Assembly (NCBI GenBank): GCA_947846985.1
Contig: CANTUZ010000014.1
Span: forward strand, 5,441,669 to 5,505,668
DNA length: 64,000 nt
Direction of reading: 5' to 3'
Source: Fratercula arctica
Lineage: Eukaryota; Chordata; Aves; Charadriiformes; Alcidae
Shown here: positions 10,420 to 22,800 of the stretch, piece by piece
Layout of the letters: each line of letters begins with the position of its first letter
How positions within the stretch are numbered: the first letter of the stretch is position 1
Program-made: the position numbers and the translations under genes
Notes under the pieces: model-generated
Told to the model about the DNA's origin: nothing
The model's database searches: none
What the model saw: the letters and a program-made list of their open reading frames with translations, nothing else

Positions 10420-11995
10420 CTCGCTCGTTAGCGGACGGGATTAACGAGCCGGACTAACGAGCAGCTGGGAGTCGCTCATTAAGGGATGGGATTAACGAGT
10501 GGAGAGAAGCCGCTCGTTAACGGAGCCGGACTAACGAATGTCTGGGACTTGCTCATTAAGGGATGGGATTAACGAGTGGAGAAACGCCATTGGGAGAGAA
10601 GTCGCTCGTTAAGGAGCCGGACTAACGAACGTCTGGGACTTCTCATTAAGGGATGGGATTAACGAGTGGAGAAACGCCATTGGGAGAGAAGTCGCTCGTT
10701 AAGGAGCCGGACTAACGAACGTCTGGGACTTCTCATTAAGGGATGGGATTAACGAGTGGAGAAACGCCATTGGGAGAGAAGCCGCTCGTTAAGGAGCCAG
10801 ACTAACGAACATCTGGGACTTCTCATTAAGGGATGGGATTAATGAGTGGAGAGAAACCGCTCGTTAATGGAGGCCGACTAACGAACATGTGGGATTTCTC
10901 ATTAAGGGATGGGATTAACGAGTGGAGAAACGCCATTGGGAGAGAAGCCGCTCGTTAAGGAGCCGGACTAACGAACGTCTGGGACTCACTCATTAAGGGA
11001 TGGGATTAACAAGTGGAGAGAAGCTGCTCGTTAATGGACCCGACTAACGAACGTCTGGGACTTCTCATTAAGGGATGGGATTAACAAGTGGAGAGAAGCC
11101 GCTCGTTAACGGAGCCAGACTAACGAACGTCTGGGACTCGCTCATTAAGGGATGGGATTAATGAGGAGAAGCTGCTCATTAAGGAGCCGGACTAACGAAC
11201 ATCTGGGACTTCTCATTAAGGGATGGGATTAACGAGTGGAGAGAAGCTGCTCGTTAACAGAGCTGACTAACGAACGTCTGGGACTCGCTCATTAAGGGAT
11301 GGGATTAACGAGTGGAGAAACGCCATTGGGAGAGAAGCCGCTCGTTAAGGAGCCGGACTAACGAACGTCTGGGACTCGCTCATTAAGGGATGGGATTAAT
11401 GAGTGGAGAGAAACTGCTCGTTAATGGAGCCCGACTAACGAACATGTGGGATTTCTCAGTAAGGGATGGGATTAACGAGTGGAGAGAAGCCACTCGTTAA
11501 GGAGCCGGACTAACGAACGTCTGGGACTTGCTCATTAAGGGATGGGATTAACGAGTGGAGAAATGCCATTGGGAGAGAAGCCGCTCGTTAAGGAGCCGGA
11601 CTAACGAACGTCTGGGACTCACTCATTAAGGGATGGGATTAACAAGTGGAGAGAAGCTGCTCGTTAATGGACCCGACTAACGAACGTCTGGGACTCGCTC
11701 ATTAAGGGATGGGATTAACAAGGAGAAGCTGCTCATTAAGGAGCCGGACTAACGACCATCTGGGACTCGCTCATTAAGGGACGGGATTAATGAGAGAAGC
11801 TGCTCGTTAACGGATCCAACTAACGAACATCTCATAAAATGGGCCTTTTTGGTGTTCGCTCGTTAAGGAACTGGACTAATTAGTGGTGGGAAACCATTAG
11901 GAGAGAAGCGGCTCGTTAAGGGTTGGGGTTAACGAGTGGCAAACGCCGTTAGGCCGAAGGTGCTCGTTAAGGCAGTGTCTGACTGAGCTCATTAA
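10420..11995. repeat. 90-bp TTAACGA satellite downstream of ZNHIT2
   Basis: About 17-18 head-to-tail units with a 90-bp full form and shorter forms lacking the AACGCCATTGGGA segment. Each unit has GGACTAACGAACGTCTGGG, CTCATTAAGGGATGGG, ATTAACGAGTGGAGA and GCTCGTTAA, so TTAA/TAACGA motifs recur about every 20-35 bases. It is AT-richer than anything nearby. It begins within 40 bases of the ZNHIT2 stop codon and may be transcribed as its 3' UTR. Diverged pieces continue to about 12080. Confidence 0.9.
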
Positions 11996-12089
11996 CGAGG
12001 GACGTAATTAAGGAATGAATTAAGGGAAGTGCCAGGGAAGCCCTTCGTTAGGGGCCGGGGGTAACGAGGGGGGAGGGGCCGGGAGGGGA

Positions 12090-13105
12090 GAACACACACC
12101 CAGTGCCCCCAGTGCCTCCCAGTCTCCTCCCAGTGCTCCCAGTGCCTCCCAGTCCCCCCCCAGTGCCCCCAGTGCCTCCCAGTCTCCTCCCAGTGCCTCC
12201 CAGTGCCTCCCAGTCTCCTCCCAGTCTCCTCCCAGTGCCTCCCAGTCTCCTCCCAGTGCTCCCAGTGCCTCCCACTCGCCTCCCAGTCTCCTCCCAGTGC
12301 TCCCAGTGCTCCCCAGGGCCCCTCCAGTCCATCCCAGTGCCCTCCTATTCTTCTCCCAGTCCCTCCCAATCCCCTCCCAGTGCCCCCCAATCCCATCTCT
12401 GTCCTCCCAGTCCTCCCCAGTGCTCTCCCAGTGCCCTCCCAGTGCCCTCCCAGTGCCCCCCAGTCCCTCCCAGTACCTCCCAGCTCCCCCCAGTCCCCTC
12501 CCAGTGCCTCCCAGTCCCCCCCAGTTCCTCCCAGCTCCCCCCAGTCCCCTCCCAGTGCCCTCCCAGTCCCCCCCAATCCCCTCCCAGCTCCCCCCAGTCC
12601 CCTCCCAGTGCCTGCCAGTCTCCCCCAGTGCCCTCCCAGTGCCCCCCCAATGCTTCTCAGTCCCTTCCCAGTGCCTCTCAGTGGCCCCCAATCCCCTCGC
12701 AGTGCATCCCAGTCCCCCCCAGTCCCCTCCCAGTGCCTCCCCAATCCCCTCCCAGTGCCCCCCAATCCCTTCCCAGTGCCTCCCAGTCCCTTCCCAGTGC
12801 CTCCCAGTGGGCCACAATCCCCTCCCAGTGCCTCCCAGTCCCCCCAAATCCCCTCCCAGCGCCTCCCAGCTTCCCCCAGTCCCCTCCCAGTGCCCTCCCA
12901 GTCCCCCCCAATCCCTTCCCAGTGCCCCCCAATCCCATCTCTGTCCCCCCCAGTCCCTTCCCAGTCCCCCCCAGCCCCCTCCCAGTGCCCCCCAGTCTCC
13001 TCCCAGTCCCCTCCCAGTGCCCCCCAATCCCCTCCCAGTGCCCCCCAGTCCCTTCCCAGTGCCCCCAGTCCCCCCCCAGTGCCCTCCCAGTCCCACAGCA
13101 GGTGC
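12090..13105. repeat. ACTGGGAGGCACTGGGAGGG minisatellite
   Basis: One kilobase of CCCAGTGCCTCCCAGTCCCC-type units, basic period about 10 bases arranged in longer higher-order blocks (for example CCCCCAATCCCCTCCCAGTG). The same family appears in several MUS81 introns and in SART1 intron 19. Intergenic between ZNHIT2 and MUS81. Region 13106-13370 continues as a looser GTCACC/GTGTCACC repeat. No exon seen in either. Confidence 0.85.
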
Positions 13106-13373
13106 TGCCCCACCGGCGGGTGCCAGGGCTGAGTGTCCCTGTCACCTGCGTCAGCGTCACCGGTGTCACCCCCACCCTGTCACTGTCCCCACGGTGTCAC
13201 CGTGTCACCCCCCCACCCTGTCCCCATCCTCATGGTGCCCCCCCCCCCCATCACCAGCGCCCACGTCACCGTCACCCGTGTCACCAGGACGCCCGTCCCC
13301 GGTGTCACCTCCCCCCGTGTCCCCCCCCCCACGTCCCCACAGTGTCACCGTGTCGTGTGTGTCCATCCCCCCC

Positions 13374-13421
13374 CCCAGTAAAGCTGCTGGTGCTGCAGGG
13401 ACTGGGGAGGACTTTACTGGG
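13374..13421. terminator. Inverted repeat with AGTAAA on both strands (convergent 3' ends)
   Basis: CCCAGTAAAG (13374-13383) and its exact reverse complement CTTTACTGGG (13412-13421) flank a 28-base spacer. Each arm holds AGTAAA, a known variant poly(A) signal, one per strand: 13377-13382 plus and 13413-13418 minus. It lies between the convergent genes ZNHIT2 and MUS81 and so may serve the minus-strand MUS81 3' end (about 475 bases after its stop) and possibly ZNHIT2. Function is inferred. Confidence 0.5.
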
Positions 13422-13885
13422 GGGGGGGGGGGTGACATGGGGGGGTGGTGACAAGGGTGACACTGGGGGGGGGTGACACTGGGGGGGTGATGGGGGGGGT
13501 GATGGGGGAGGTGACACTGGGGGGTGACACGGGGGGGTGACAGGGGGGTGACACTGGGGGGGTGACACTGGGGGTGACACTGGGGGGTGACACTGAGGGG
13601 TGACACTGAGGGGTGACGGGGGGGGTGACACTGGGGGTTGACACTGGGGGGGGTGACACAGGGGGGTGGCACGGCGGTGACTGGGGGGTGATTGGGGGGG
13701 GTGACACTGGGGGGGTGACACTGGGGGGTGATGGGGGGGTTGACATGGGGGGGTGACACTGGGGGGTGACGGGGGGGTGACGGGGGGGGGTGACGGGGGG
13801 GGTTGACACGGGGGGTGACGGGGGGTTGACATGGGGGGGGTGACACTGGGGGGTGACACTGGGGGGGGGGGGTACAGGGGGTGCC
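13422..13885. repeat. GGTGACACTGGGGG minisatellite, MUS81 3' UTR
   Basis: Tandem GGGGTGACACTGGGGGG units of about 14-18 bases, with GTTGACATGGGGGGG variants, between the MUS81 stop codon and the proposed poly(A) signal. C-rich in MUS81 sense. No further gene. Confidence 0.8.
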
Positions 13886-13890
13886 CCCCC

Positions 13891-16800
13891 TCAGGTGAGG
13901 GGCCCCGCGGTGCCGTAGAGCTGGGCCAGGGCCCGGCTGAGGGAGGGGCCCAGGTTCCTGCAGGGGGGGGGGGAAAGAGGGGGGGGAGGACCCCCCCGGT
14001 GGCTGGGGGGGGGGCCCAAGTTCTTGTGGGTGGGGGGGGGGGGGGGGGGGGGAATCCCAGGGGTTGGGGGGGGGTCCCACATTCTGGGGGGGGGGGCAGG
14101 AGTTTGTGGGGGGTTCCCAAGTGTCCGGGGGGGGGGGGTCCCAGGTTCCCGGGGGGGGTCCCAGGTGCCTGGGGGGGGGCCACATGTTTCTCTTTGGGGG
14201 GGGGTCCCAGGTTCTGGGGGGGGGGTCCCAAGTTTCCGGGGGGGGGTGTCCCAGGTTCTGGGGGGGGTCCCAGGTTCTGGGGGGGGGTCCCAGGTTCCGG
14301 TGGGGGGGTCCCCAGGTTTCGGGGGGGGGGGTCTCACCGCTGGCGGGGGCCGCACTTGACGTGGCTGAGCAGGGCCTGGCGCTGCTGGGGGAGGGGGCGG
14401 CTGCTGTAGGCGGCCATGAGGCTGGGGGGGGGCGGGCGGGGGGGTGGGGGGGGCAGAAATTGGGGGGGGGGGGTGGGAGGGGACGCAGGCGTCCGGGACC
14501 TCCCCCAGCCCCCCCCCCCCCATGAAAAGGACCCCACCCCCCAATTCCCCCCCCCCCCCAAGAAGGGACCCCCCCCCCCAATTCCCCCCCCGCGCGCAAG
14601 AAGGGCCCAGCCCCCCCATCCCCCCCCCCCATCCCTCCCCCCCCAGCCCTCCTCCCCCCCCAAGAAGGGACCCCCCCCCAATTCCCCCCCCCCAAGAAGG
14701 TGACCCATCCCCCCCATCCACCCCCCCCAAGAAGGGACCCATCCCCCCCATCCCCCCTCCCCAAGAAGGGACCCCCCCCCCCATTCCCCCCCCCCGCAAG
14801 AAGGGACCCCATCCCCCCCCAAGAAGGGACCCCCCCCCCAATTCCCCCCCCCCCAAGAAGGGACCCCCCCCCATCCCCCCCCCCAAGAAGGGACCCAGCC
14901 CCCCCATCCCCCCCCCCAAGAACGGACCCCCCCCCCAATTCCACCCCTCCCAAGAAGGGACCATCCCCCCCCAAGAAGGGACCCCCCCCCCAATTCCCCC
15001 CCCCCCAATTCCCCCCCCCCCAAGAAGGGACCCATCCCCCCAATTCCCCCCCTCCCAAGAAGGGCCCAGCCCCCAATTCCCCCCCCCCAAGGAAGAATCC
15101 AGCCCCCCCCAATTCCCTCCCCACCCCAATTTCCCCCCCCCCAAGAAGGGCCTGGGGGGTCCCGGCCCCCCCGTACCTGGCGGGGGTGGGGAAGCGGCTG
15201 AGCAGGGCCCTGGCCCCCCCCGCGCTGACCCCCCCCAGCTGCAGCAGCTGCCGGGCAAAGACGTCACCCACCGTCTGGGGCTGGGGGGGGGACACACGGC
15301 GGGGGGGGGCACAGGGGGTGAGCTCCCCCCTCCTTCACCCTCTCAGGGCTCCTCTGAGCCCCCCCAGTCCCCCCCCCCCGTGGGCATCTTTGGGACCCCC
15401 CCCCTTTTCCCCCCCCCCCGCCCCCCCCCCCAGCTCCCTTTTGGGGACTCCAGGACCCCCTTGTTCCCCCCAGCCCCCCCCTTAGGGACCTGCTGGGCCC
15501 CCCCTTGGCCCCCTTCAGGGACCCCCAACCCCCCCTTAGAGACCCCCCCCCAGATCCCCCAGGGACCCCCTTAGCCCCCCCCAGGGACCCTCTTTGCCCC
15601 CCCCCCGGACCCCCCCTTTGACCCCCAACCTCCGACCCCCCCCCAGCCCTATCTTTGCCCCCCCCCCGCCCCCGGACCCCCTTTACCCCCCCCCCCCCCC
15701 CCCCCCGGGACCCTCTTTACCCCCCCCCACCCCCCCCCAGAGACCCTCTTTGCCCCCCCCGGACCCCCCCAACTCCCTTTGACTGCCACCTCCAACCCCC
15801 CCAGCCCTACTTTGCCCCCCCCCCCCGCCCCCGGACCCCCTTTACCCCCCCCAGCCCCCCAGGGACCCTCTTTGCCCCCCCCCCCCCCCCTTCCCCCCCC
15901 ACCTGGTTCTTGCCCCCCCCCTCCCGCAGGCGCTGGAAGGGCAGGAGGGCGCAGGGGGCCCCGGGGGGTTCGGGGGGGCCCCGGCCGGTGACGTCCCCCC
16001 ACCAGGCCCGTAGCACCCGGCCCTGGGGGGGGGGGGGGGGGGGGGGTCAGACACCCCCATGTCGTCCCCCTCCCCCCCCCATGTCCCTCCTTTGTCACCC
16101 CCCCCCCCGCTGTCCCCTCTGCCCACAGTGACCCCCCCCGACCCCATGTCCCCCCCGTCCCCACCAATTTCTATACACCCATTGCCCCCCCCCCAATGTC
16201 CCCACGGCCCCTCCCTGTCCCCCCCCCGTCCCCCCCCTGCCCCCTCCATGTCCCCCCCCTTCCCCACGTCCCCCCCCATTCCCACATCCCCCCCATCCCC
16301 ATGTCCCCCCCCATGTCCCCCTCTGTCCCTCGTCCCCCCCGTTCCCCTGTCCCCGCCGTTGTCCCCGTGTCCCCCCCATTGTCCCCATGTGTCCCCCCCC
16401 CCGTGCCCCCCCCCCGCACCCCGTAGTGCCGCCGCAGCCCCTGGCCCAGCACCCCCAGGTAGGCGGCCGTTTCCCGGGGCCCCCCCGTGCGCTTCACCAC
16501 GAAACCGTCCACCACCTGCGGGGGGGGGGACACAGGGACGTGGGGACCCCCCCGGGGACCCCCCCACGCTGGTGACACCCCCACCCCCCCCAGGACCTGT
16601 GCTGGCAGGGGGTCCCATGGGGGGGGGGTTGGGGGGGGTCTCATGGGTGCTGGGGGGGCCCATAGGTGCTGGGGGGGGGGAATGTCCCATGGGGGGGGTA
16701 CCTGGGTGCTGGGGGGAGGGGGGTCCTATGGTGGGGGGGGTACCGGGGTGTTGGGGGGGGTCCCATGGGGGGGGCTACTTGGGTGCTGGGTGTGGGGGGG

Positions 16801-19800
16801 GTCCCAGGGGGGTACCTGGGTGTGGGGGGGTCCAGGGGGGGTACCTGGGTGCGGGTGCTGGGGGGGGTCCCTGGGGGGGTACCGGTTGGGGGGGGGTCCC
16901 ATGGGGGGTAACCTGGGTGCTGGGTGCTGGGGGGGTGGTCCCATGGGGGGGTACCTGGGTGCTGGGGGGGGTCCCATGGGGGGGTACCTGGGTGCTGGGT
17001 GCTGGGGGGGGGGTCCCATGGGGGGGGTACCTGGGTGCTGGGTGCTGGGGGGGGGTCCCATGGGGGGGTACCTGGGTGCTGGGGCGGGGGGGGGTCCCAT
17101 GGGGGGGTACCTGGGTGCTGGGGGGGGGTCCCATGGGGGGGTACCTGGGTGCTGGGTGCTGGGGGGGGGTCCCATGGGGGGGTACCTGGGGGCTGGGGGG
17201 GGGGGGGGTTCCCATGGGGGGGTACCTGGGTGCTGGGTGCTGGGGGGGTGTCCCATGGGGGGGTACACTGGGTGCTGGGGGGGGGGTTCCCCATGGGGGG
17301 GTACCTGGGTGCTGGGTGCTGGGGGGGGGTCCCATGGTGGGGGTACCTGGGTGCTGGGTGCTGGGGGGGGGTCCCATGGGGGGGGTACCTGGGTGCTGGG
17401 TGTTTGGGGGGGGTCCCATGGGGGGGTACCTGGGTGCTGGGGGGGGGGGGGGGTCCCATGGGGGGGTACCTGGGTGCTGGGTGCTGGGGGGGGTCCCATG
17501 GGGGGGTACCTGGGTGCTGGGGGGGGGGTCCCATGGGGGGGTACCTGGGTGCTGGGTGCTGGGGGGGGGGTCCCATGGGGGGGGGTACCTGGGTGCTGGG
17601 TGCTGGGGGGGGGTCCCATGGGGGGGTACCCGGGTGCTGGGGGGGGTCCCATGGGGGGGGTACCTGGGTGCTGGGGGGGGGTCCCATGGGGGGGGTACCT
17701 GGGTGCTGGGTGCTGGGGGGGGGTCCCATGGGGGGGGTACCTGGGTGCTGGGTGCTGGGGGGGGGGTCCCATGGGGGGTTGCTGGGTGCTGGGGGGGGGG
17801 TCCCATGGGGGGGTACCTGGGTGCTGGGTGCTGGGGGGGGTCCCATGGGGGGGTACCTGGGTGCTTGGGGGGGGGGGTCCCATGGGGGGGTACCTGGGGT
17901 GCTGGGTGCTGGGGGGGTCCCATGGGGGGGTACCTGGGTGCTGGGGGGGGGGGGTCCCATGGTGGGGGGTAGCCTGGGGTGCTGGGTGGGGGGTCCCACA
18001 TGGGGGGTTGCCTGGGTGCTGGGGGGGGTTCCCATGGGGGGTACCTGGGTGCTGGTTGCTGGTGGGGGGTCCATGGGGGGGTTGCTGGGTGCCTGGGGGG
18101 GGGTCCCATGGGGTGGGACCTGGGGTGCTGGGGGGGGTCCCATGGGGGGTACCCTGGGTGCTGGGTGCTGGGGGGGGGTCCCAGGGGGGGGGGACCTGGG
18201 TGCTGGGGGGGGGGGGGGGGTCCCATGGTGGGGGTACCTGGGTGCTGGGGGGGGGGTCCCATGGGGGGGTACCTGGGTGCTGGGGGGGGGGGGGGTCCCA
18301 TGGGGGGGTACCTGGGTGCTGGGGGGGGGTCCCATGGGGGGGTACCTGGGTGCTGGCGGCCGCCTGGCGCAGGACGGGGAGGGGGAGGGGCAGCTGCTCC
18401 CCCCCCCCGCGGCTCCTCCAGCAGGTAAATGGGCTGGCGCAGCCCACAGCGGCCCAGCCGGAACTGGGGGGGGCCCAGTGACACCAGTGACCCCCACTCC
18501 CAGTTAACACCCCAGGGCTCCCAGCGACACCGCTCATCCCAGTGCCCCCAGTTACACCCAGCGCCCCCCAGACACCCCAGTAACCTCCAATAGCACCCAG
18601 TAACCCCCCAATTATACCTACTGCCCCCCCCCCAGGCACCCCAGTGCCTCCCCAGTCACACCCAGTGCATCCCAATTACCCCCAGTAACCCCTGGTGCCC
18701 ACCCAGGGCCCACCAGTGTCCCCCAGTCCCTCCTGATATCCCGTTCTCTCACCCCCCCGACCCCCCCCACTCCTTCCCAGTGCCCCCAGTCCACTCCCAG
18801 TGCCCTCAAACCCCTCCCAGTGTCCCCCAGTCCCTCCCAGTCCCCCCAACACCCCGTTCTCCCACCTCCCTGACACCCCCAGTCCCTCCCAGTCCACTCC
18901 CAGTCCTCCCAAACCCTTCCCAGTGCTCTCCAGTCCCTCCCAACACCCCGTTCACCCACCCCCTGACCCCCCAGTCCCTCCCAGTCCACTTCCAGTCCCC
19001 CCCAGTCCCTCCCAGTCCACTCCCAGTCCCTCCCAGTCCACTCCCAGTCCCCTCCCAGTCCCCCCCAGTCCACTCCCAGTTCCTCCCACTCCCCCCCAGT
19101 CCACTCCCAGTCCCTCCCAGTCCCCCCCAGTCCCTCCCAGTCCACTCCCAGTCCCACCTTCTGCTCCCGGTACCGCCCGTCCTTCAGGCTCTGTCCCAGA
19201 TCCGCCGCCGTTTTCCGCTCCACCACCACGTCCAGCACCAGCTCCCGGGGGGGGCGCCCTGGGGGCGGGGCCACACTCTGACCACGCCCCCGCCCCGCCC
19301 ACACCCTCCACCCCCAATGGGGGGGGGGCCTGGGGCGGGGCTCACCCCCTGGCCCCGCCCACCACCTTGCACGGGGGCGTGGCCAAATAATTGGCCCTGC
19401 CCCCTCTGTGCTATGGGGGCGGAGTCATGCTCTATTGGCCCCGCCCCCAGCAACGCCCCCTCCCATCTCCATGTGGGCGTGGTCAGTGCCCGGGCCCGCC
19501 CCCTCCCTCTGGCCACGCCCCTTCAGTGAAGTGTAGGGGGCGTGACCACAGCTTGGCCCCGCCCCCAACCCACCAGTCTCCGCCCCCCACCCCCCCCCCC
19601 GGTAGAGGCCCCGCCCCCTCTGACGCCTCTCCCCACCCCCGCCAATGGCCATGCCCCGACTCCCCCAAGCCCCCGCCCCCTCTCTTGGCCCCGCCCCCCT
19701 CCACGGCCCCGCCCCCCCCGGAGGCCCCGCCCACCTGGGGGCGGGTCCCTCTCCCGGGCCACCCAGAGGAAGTCCCCGACGTGGAGGCGCCGCAGCAGCA

Positions 19801-22800
19801 GGGGCTGACCCCGGAGCAGGGAGGGGACCCGGCCCCCCCCCGGCCTGGGGACAGTGGGGACACCGTCACCGGGGGGAACAGGGACACTGCGGGGGGGGGG
19901 CAGAGAGACCTCGGGGGGGACGGGGGACTGGGGGGGGACACACACACCCCCCCTGGGATGGGGACAGGGGGACCTGGCGGGGGACGAGGAGGTGGCCCCG
20001 CAGCAGGGAGGGGACCTGCCCCCCCCCCCGGCCTGGGGACAGGGACACTGGGGCGGGGGGGGGGGGACACACAGGGGACCCTGGAGACAAGGACACCCCT
20101 GGGGGGGACAAGGGGACCCCTGGGACAAGGGGACACTGTGCTGGGGACAAGGACTCCCCGGGGGGCCACAGAGACACCCTGTGGGGGGGGGAGAAGGGGG
20201 CCCTGGGGACAGGGACACCCTGGGGAGGGGGGGGACAGTGTCACCTGGGGGGGGAACAGGGGACCCTGGTGACAAGGAGACCCCTGGGGGGGGGGGGGAA
20301 ACGGAGAGGACCGTGGGGGGGGGGGACGGGGGGGGTCACCCCCTAGGATGGGGACAGGCCACCCCCGAGGTGGAGATTGTCACCCCCAGGAGGGAGCACG
20401 GGGGGGGACACACGGGGGGACACGGGGGGGGACACGGGGGGGACACGGGGGGGGAGGGGACACGGGGGGGGAGGGGACAGGCACCCGCTGGCCTCGGTGA
20501 CGTCGGCGCAGAGGACGATGTCGAACTCGCCGGGTCTCAGCTCGAACTCGGGCTCAGCCCTGGGGGGACCCAGGCGTCCGGGGGGGTCCCTGCCCCCTCC
20601 CCCCCCCCCCGGGGACCCAGTGCCTCCCAGTGACCACCAGTCCCTTCCCAGCACCTGCCAGTGTCTCCCAGTTCCCTTCCAGTGCCTCCCAGTCCCCTCC
20701 CGGTGCTCTCCAGTCCCAACCCAGTGCATCCCAGTTTTCTCTCAGTCCCTTCCAGTTCCTTCCTAGTACCTTCCCAGTGCGCCCAGTCCCATCCCAGTGC
20801 CTCCCAGTAACCCCAGTCCTCTCCCAGTGCCTCCCAGTCCCCTCCCAGTGCCCTCCCAGTGCGCCCAGTCCCATCCCAGTGCCTCCCAATAACCCCAGTC
20901 CTCTCCCAGTGCCTCCCAGTCCCCTCCCGGTCCCATCGCAGTGCCTGCCATTGCCCTCCCAGTGTGCCCAGTCCCATCCCAGTGCCTCCCAGTGATCCTA
21001 GTTCCCTCCCAGTGCCTCCCAGTAGCCCCCCAGTAACCCTAGTCCTGTCCCAGTGTTTTCCAGTCTGCTCCAATTCCTATCCCAGTCCCCCCAGTCCCCT
21101 CCCAATGACTCCCAGTGCCCTCCAGTCCCACCCCAGTACCTTTCCAGTGTCTCCTGATCCCCTCCCAGTTCTCTTCCAGTGCTTTCCAGTGTGCCCAGTC
21201 CCATCCCAGTGCTCTCCCAATGACTCCCAGTGCCCTCCAGTCCCCTCCCAGTACCCTCAGTCCCATCCCAGTGCCTCCCAATGACCCAGGCATCCGAGAC
21301 CCCCCCCCCGGGTGACTCACGTGGGGGAGGGGGGGGCGCTGTCCCCCCCCGCTGCCGCCAGGGGGGGCCCCTCGGACGCCTGGGTGCCCCCGGGGGGGGG
21401 CGGGGCCGTGGGGGTGGCATCAGCCAATCGCTGGGCCAGGATTTGACCCCGGGGGGTCAGCGAGTACCTGGGGGGGGGGGGGGGGGGGGGTCAGCGGGGG
21501 GAGAGGGGTTACAGGGGGGCTCCCAGTATCACCCGGTGCCCCCCAGTCCCTCCCAGTGTTCCCAGTGCCATCCCAGTGCTCCCAGTCCCCTCTCAGTGTG
21601 CACCAGTACTCCCCCAGTGCCCCCAGTCCCCTCCCAGTGCCCACCAGTACCCACCAGTGCCCCCAGTCCCCTCCCAGTGCCCACCAGTACCCCCCCAGTG
21701 CCCCCAGTCCCATCCCAGTGCTCCCAGTCCCCTCTAAGTGCCTCCCAGTACCCCCAGTGCCATCCCAGTGTGTCCCAGCCCCCTCCTAGTCCCTCCAGTG
21801 ACCCCAGTTCCATCCTACTTCCTCTCACTGTTCTCCCAGTTCCTCCCAGTCCCCTTCCACTGCCCACCAGTCCCATCCCAGTTCCTCCCAGTGAGGCCGG
21901 TCCCATCCCAATGTCTCCCAGTGCCTTCCCAGTGCCGCCAGTCCCCTCCCAGTGCCTCCCACTCGCAACCCAGTGCCTCTCTCTCCCATCCCAGTGCCCA
22001 CCAATACCCCCCCCAGTGCCTCCCAGTGTCCGCAGTCTCATCCCAGGTCCTCCCAGTGCCCCCAGTGCTGTCCCAGTACAAGGCGCACCGGGGGGGGCGG
22101 CCGCTCCGCTGCAGCAGGTCCCGGCGGAGGAGGGGCCCCAGTGCTGCCTGTGGGGGGGGAGGGGGGGGACGACACCCACCACGTCACCCCTCCCCCAGCA
22201 CCCGCAGGGGGGGCCCGTGGGACCCTCGAGGAGGGTGGGGGAGGGGCTGGTGGGGGTGGGGGAGGGGCGGATTTAGCCCCCCCCCCCCCCCCGTTCACTC
22301 TGGTCCCTACTGAGGGTGCTCACCGGGGGGAGGGGCCGGGGGCCGGGGGGCTGGGCCTGGCGCAGAAGCTCCGCCTCTGCCAGGGGGGAGGGGCTCTGGG
22401 GGGGAGGGGCTTCGGCTCAGCTCCGGGCCCCTCCCCCCCAACCCCACCAGTCCCCTCCCAGTGACCCCAGTCCCCTCCCAGTGCCTCCCATTGCCCTCCC
22501 AGTGCCCTCCCAGTGCCCCCGCTCCCTTCCCAGTGCCCTCCCAGATCCCCAAGTCCCATCCCAGTGCCTCCCAGTAACGCCAGCCCTCTCCCAGTGCCTC
22601 CCAGTCCCCTCCCAGTGCCTCCCAGTCCCCTGCCAGAAACCCCAGTCCCCTCCCAGTCGCCTCCCAGTGCCTCCCAGTCCCTTCCCAGTGCCATCCCAGT
22701 GCCCTAAGTCCCCCCCAGTCCAGTCCCAGTCCCATCCCAGTGCCATCCCAGTGCCTCCCAGTGCCTCACCTGGTGGAGGGTCATCAGGAGGGCGTAGGCC

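Noticed and set aside
10420..11995. Possible CRISPR-like array of regular repeats
   Set aside because: Units are contiguous tandem copies with no unique spacers, in a vertebrate locus with spliced genes; it is a satellite.
11992..13113. Minus-strand 373-codon Gly/Trp-rich frame
   Set aside because: Translation of the ACTGGGAGG minisatellite; the same peptide pattern appears in the SART1 intron 19 repeat.
13133..13370. An extra minus-strand exon downstream of MUS81
   Set aside because: MUS81 already ends with the conserved terminal exon at 13891-13957; this part is a GTCACC repeat without homology.
16487..18675. Several open frames of 520-660 codons on both strands
   Set aside because: All come from the MUS81 intron 11 splice-donor minisatellite, in which most frames are open because the unit lacks stop codons.
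19988..20045. Second copy of MUS81 exon 9 region
   Set aside because: The similarity covers only the CCCCGGCCTGGGGACAG intron/exon edge and a G-run; no nuclease-motif codons follow.
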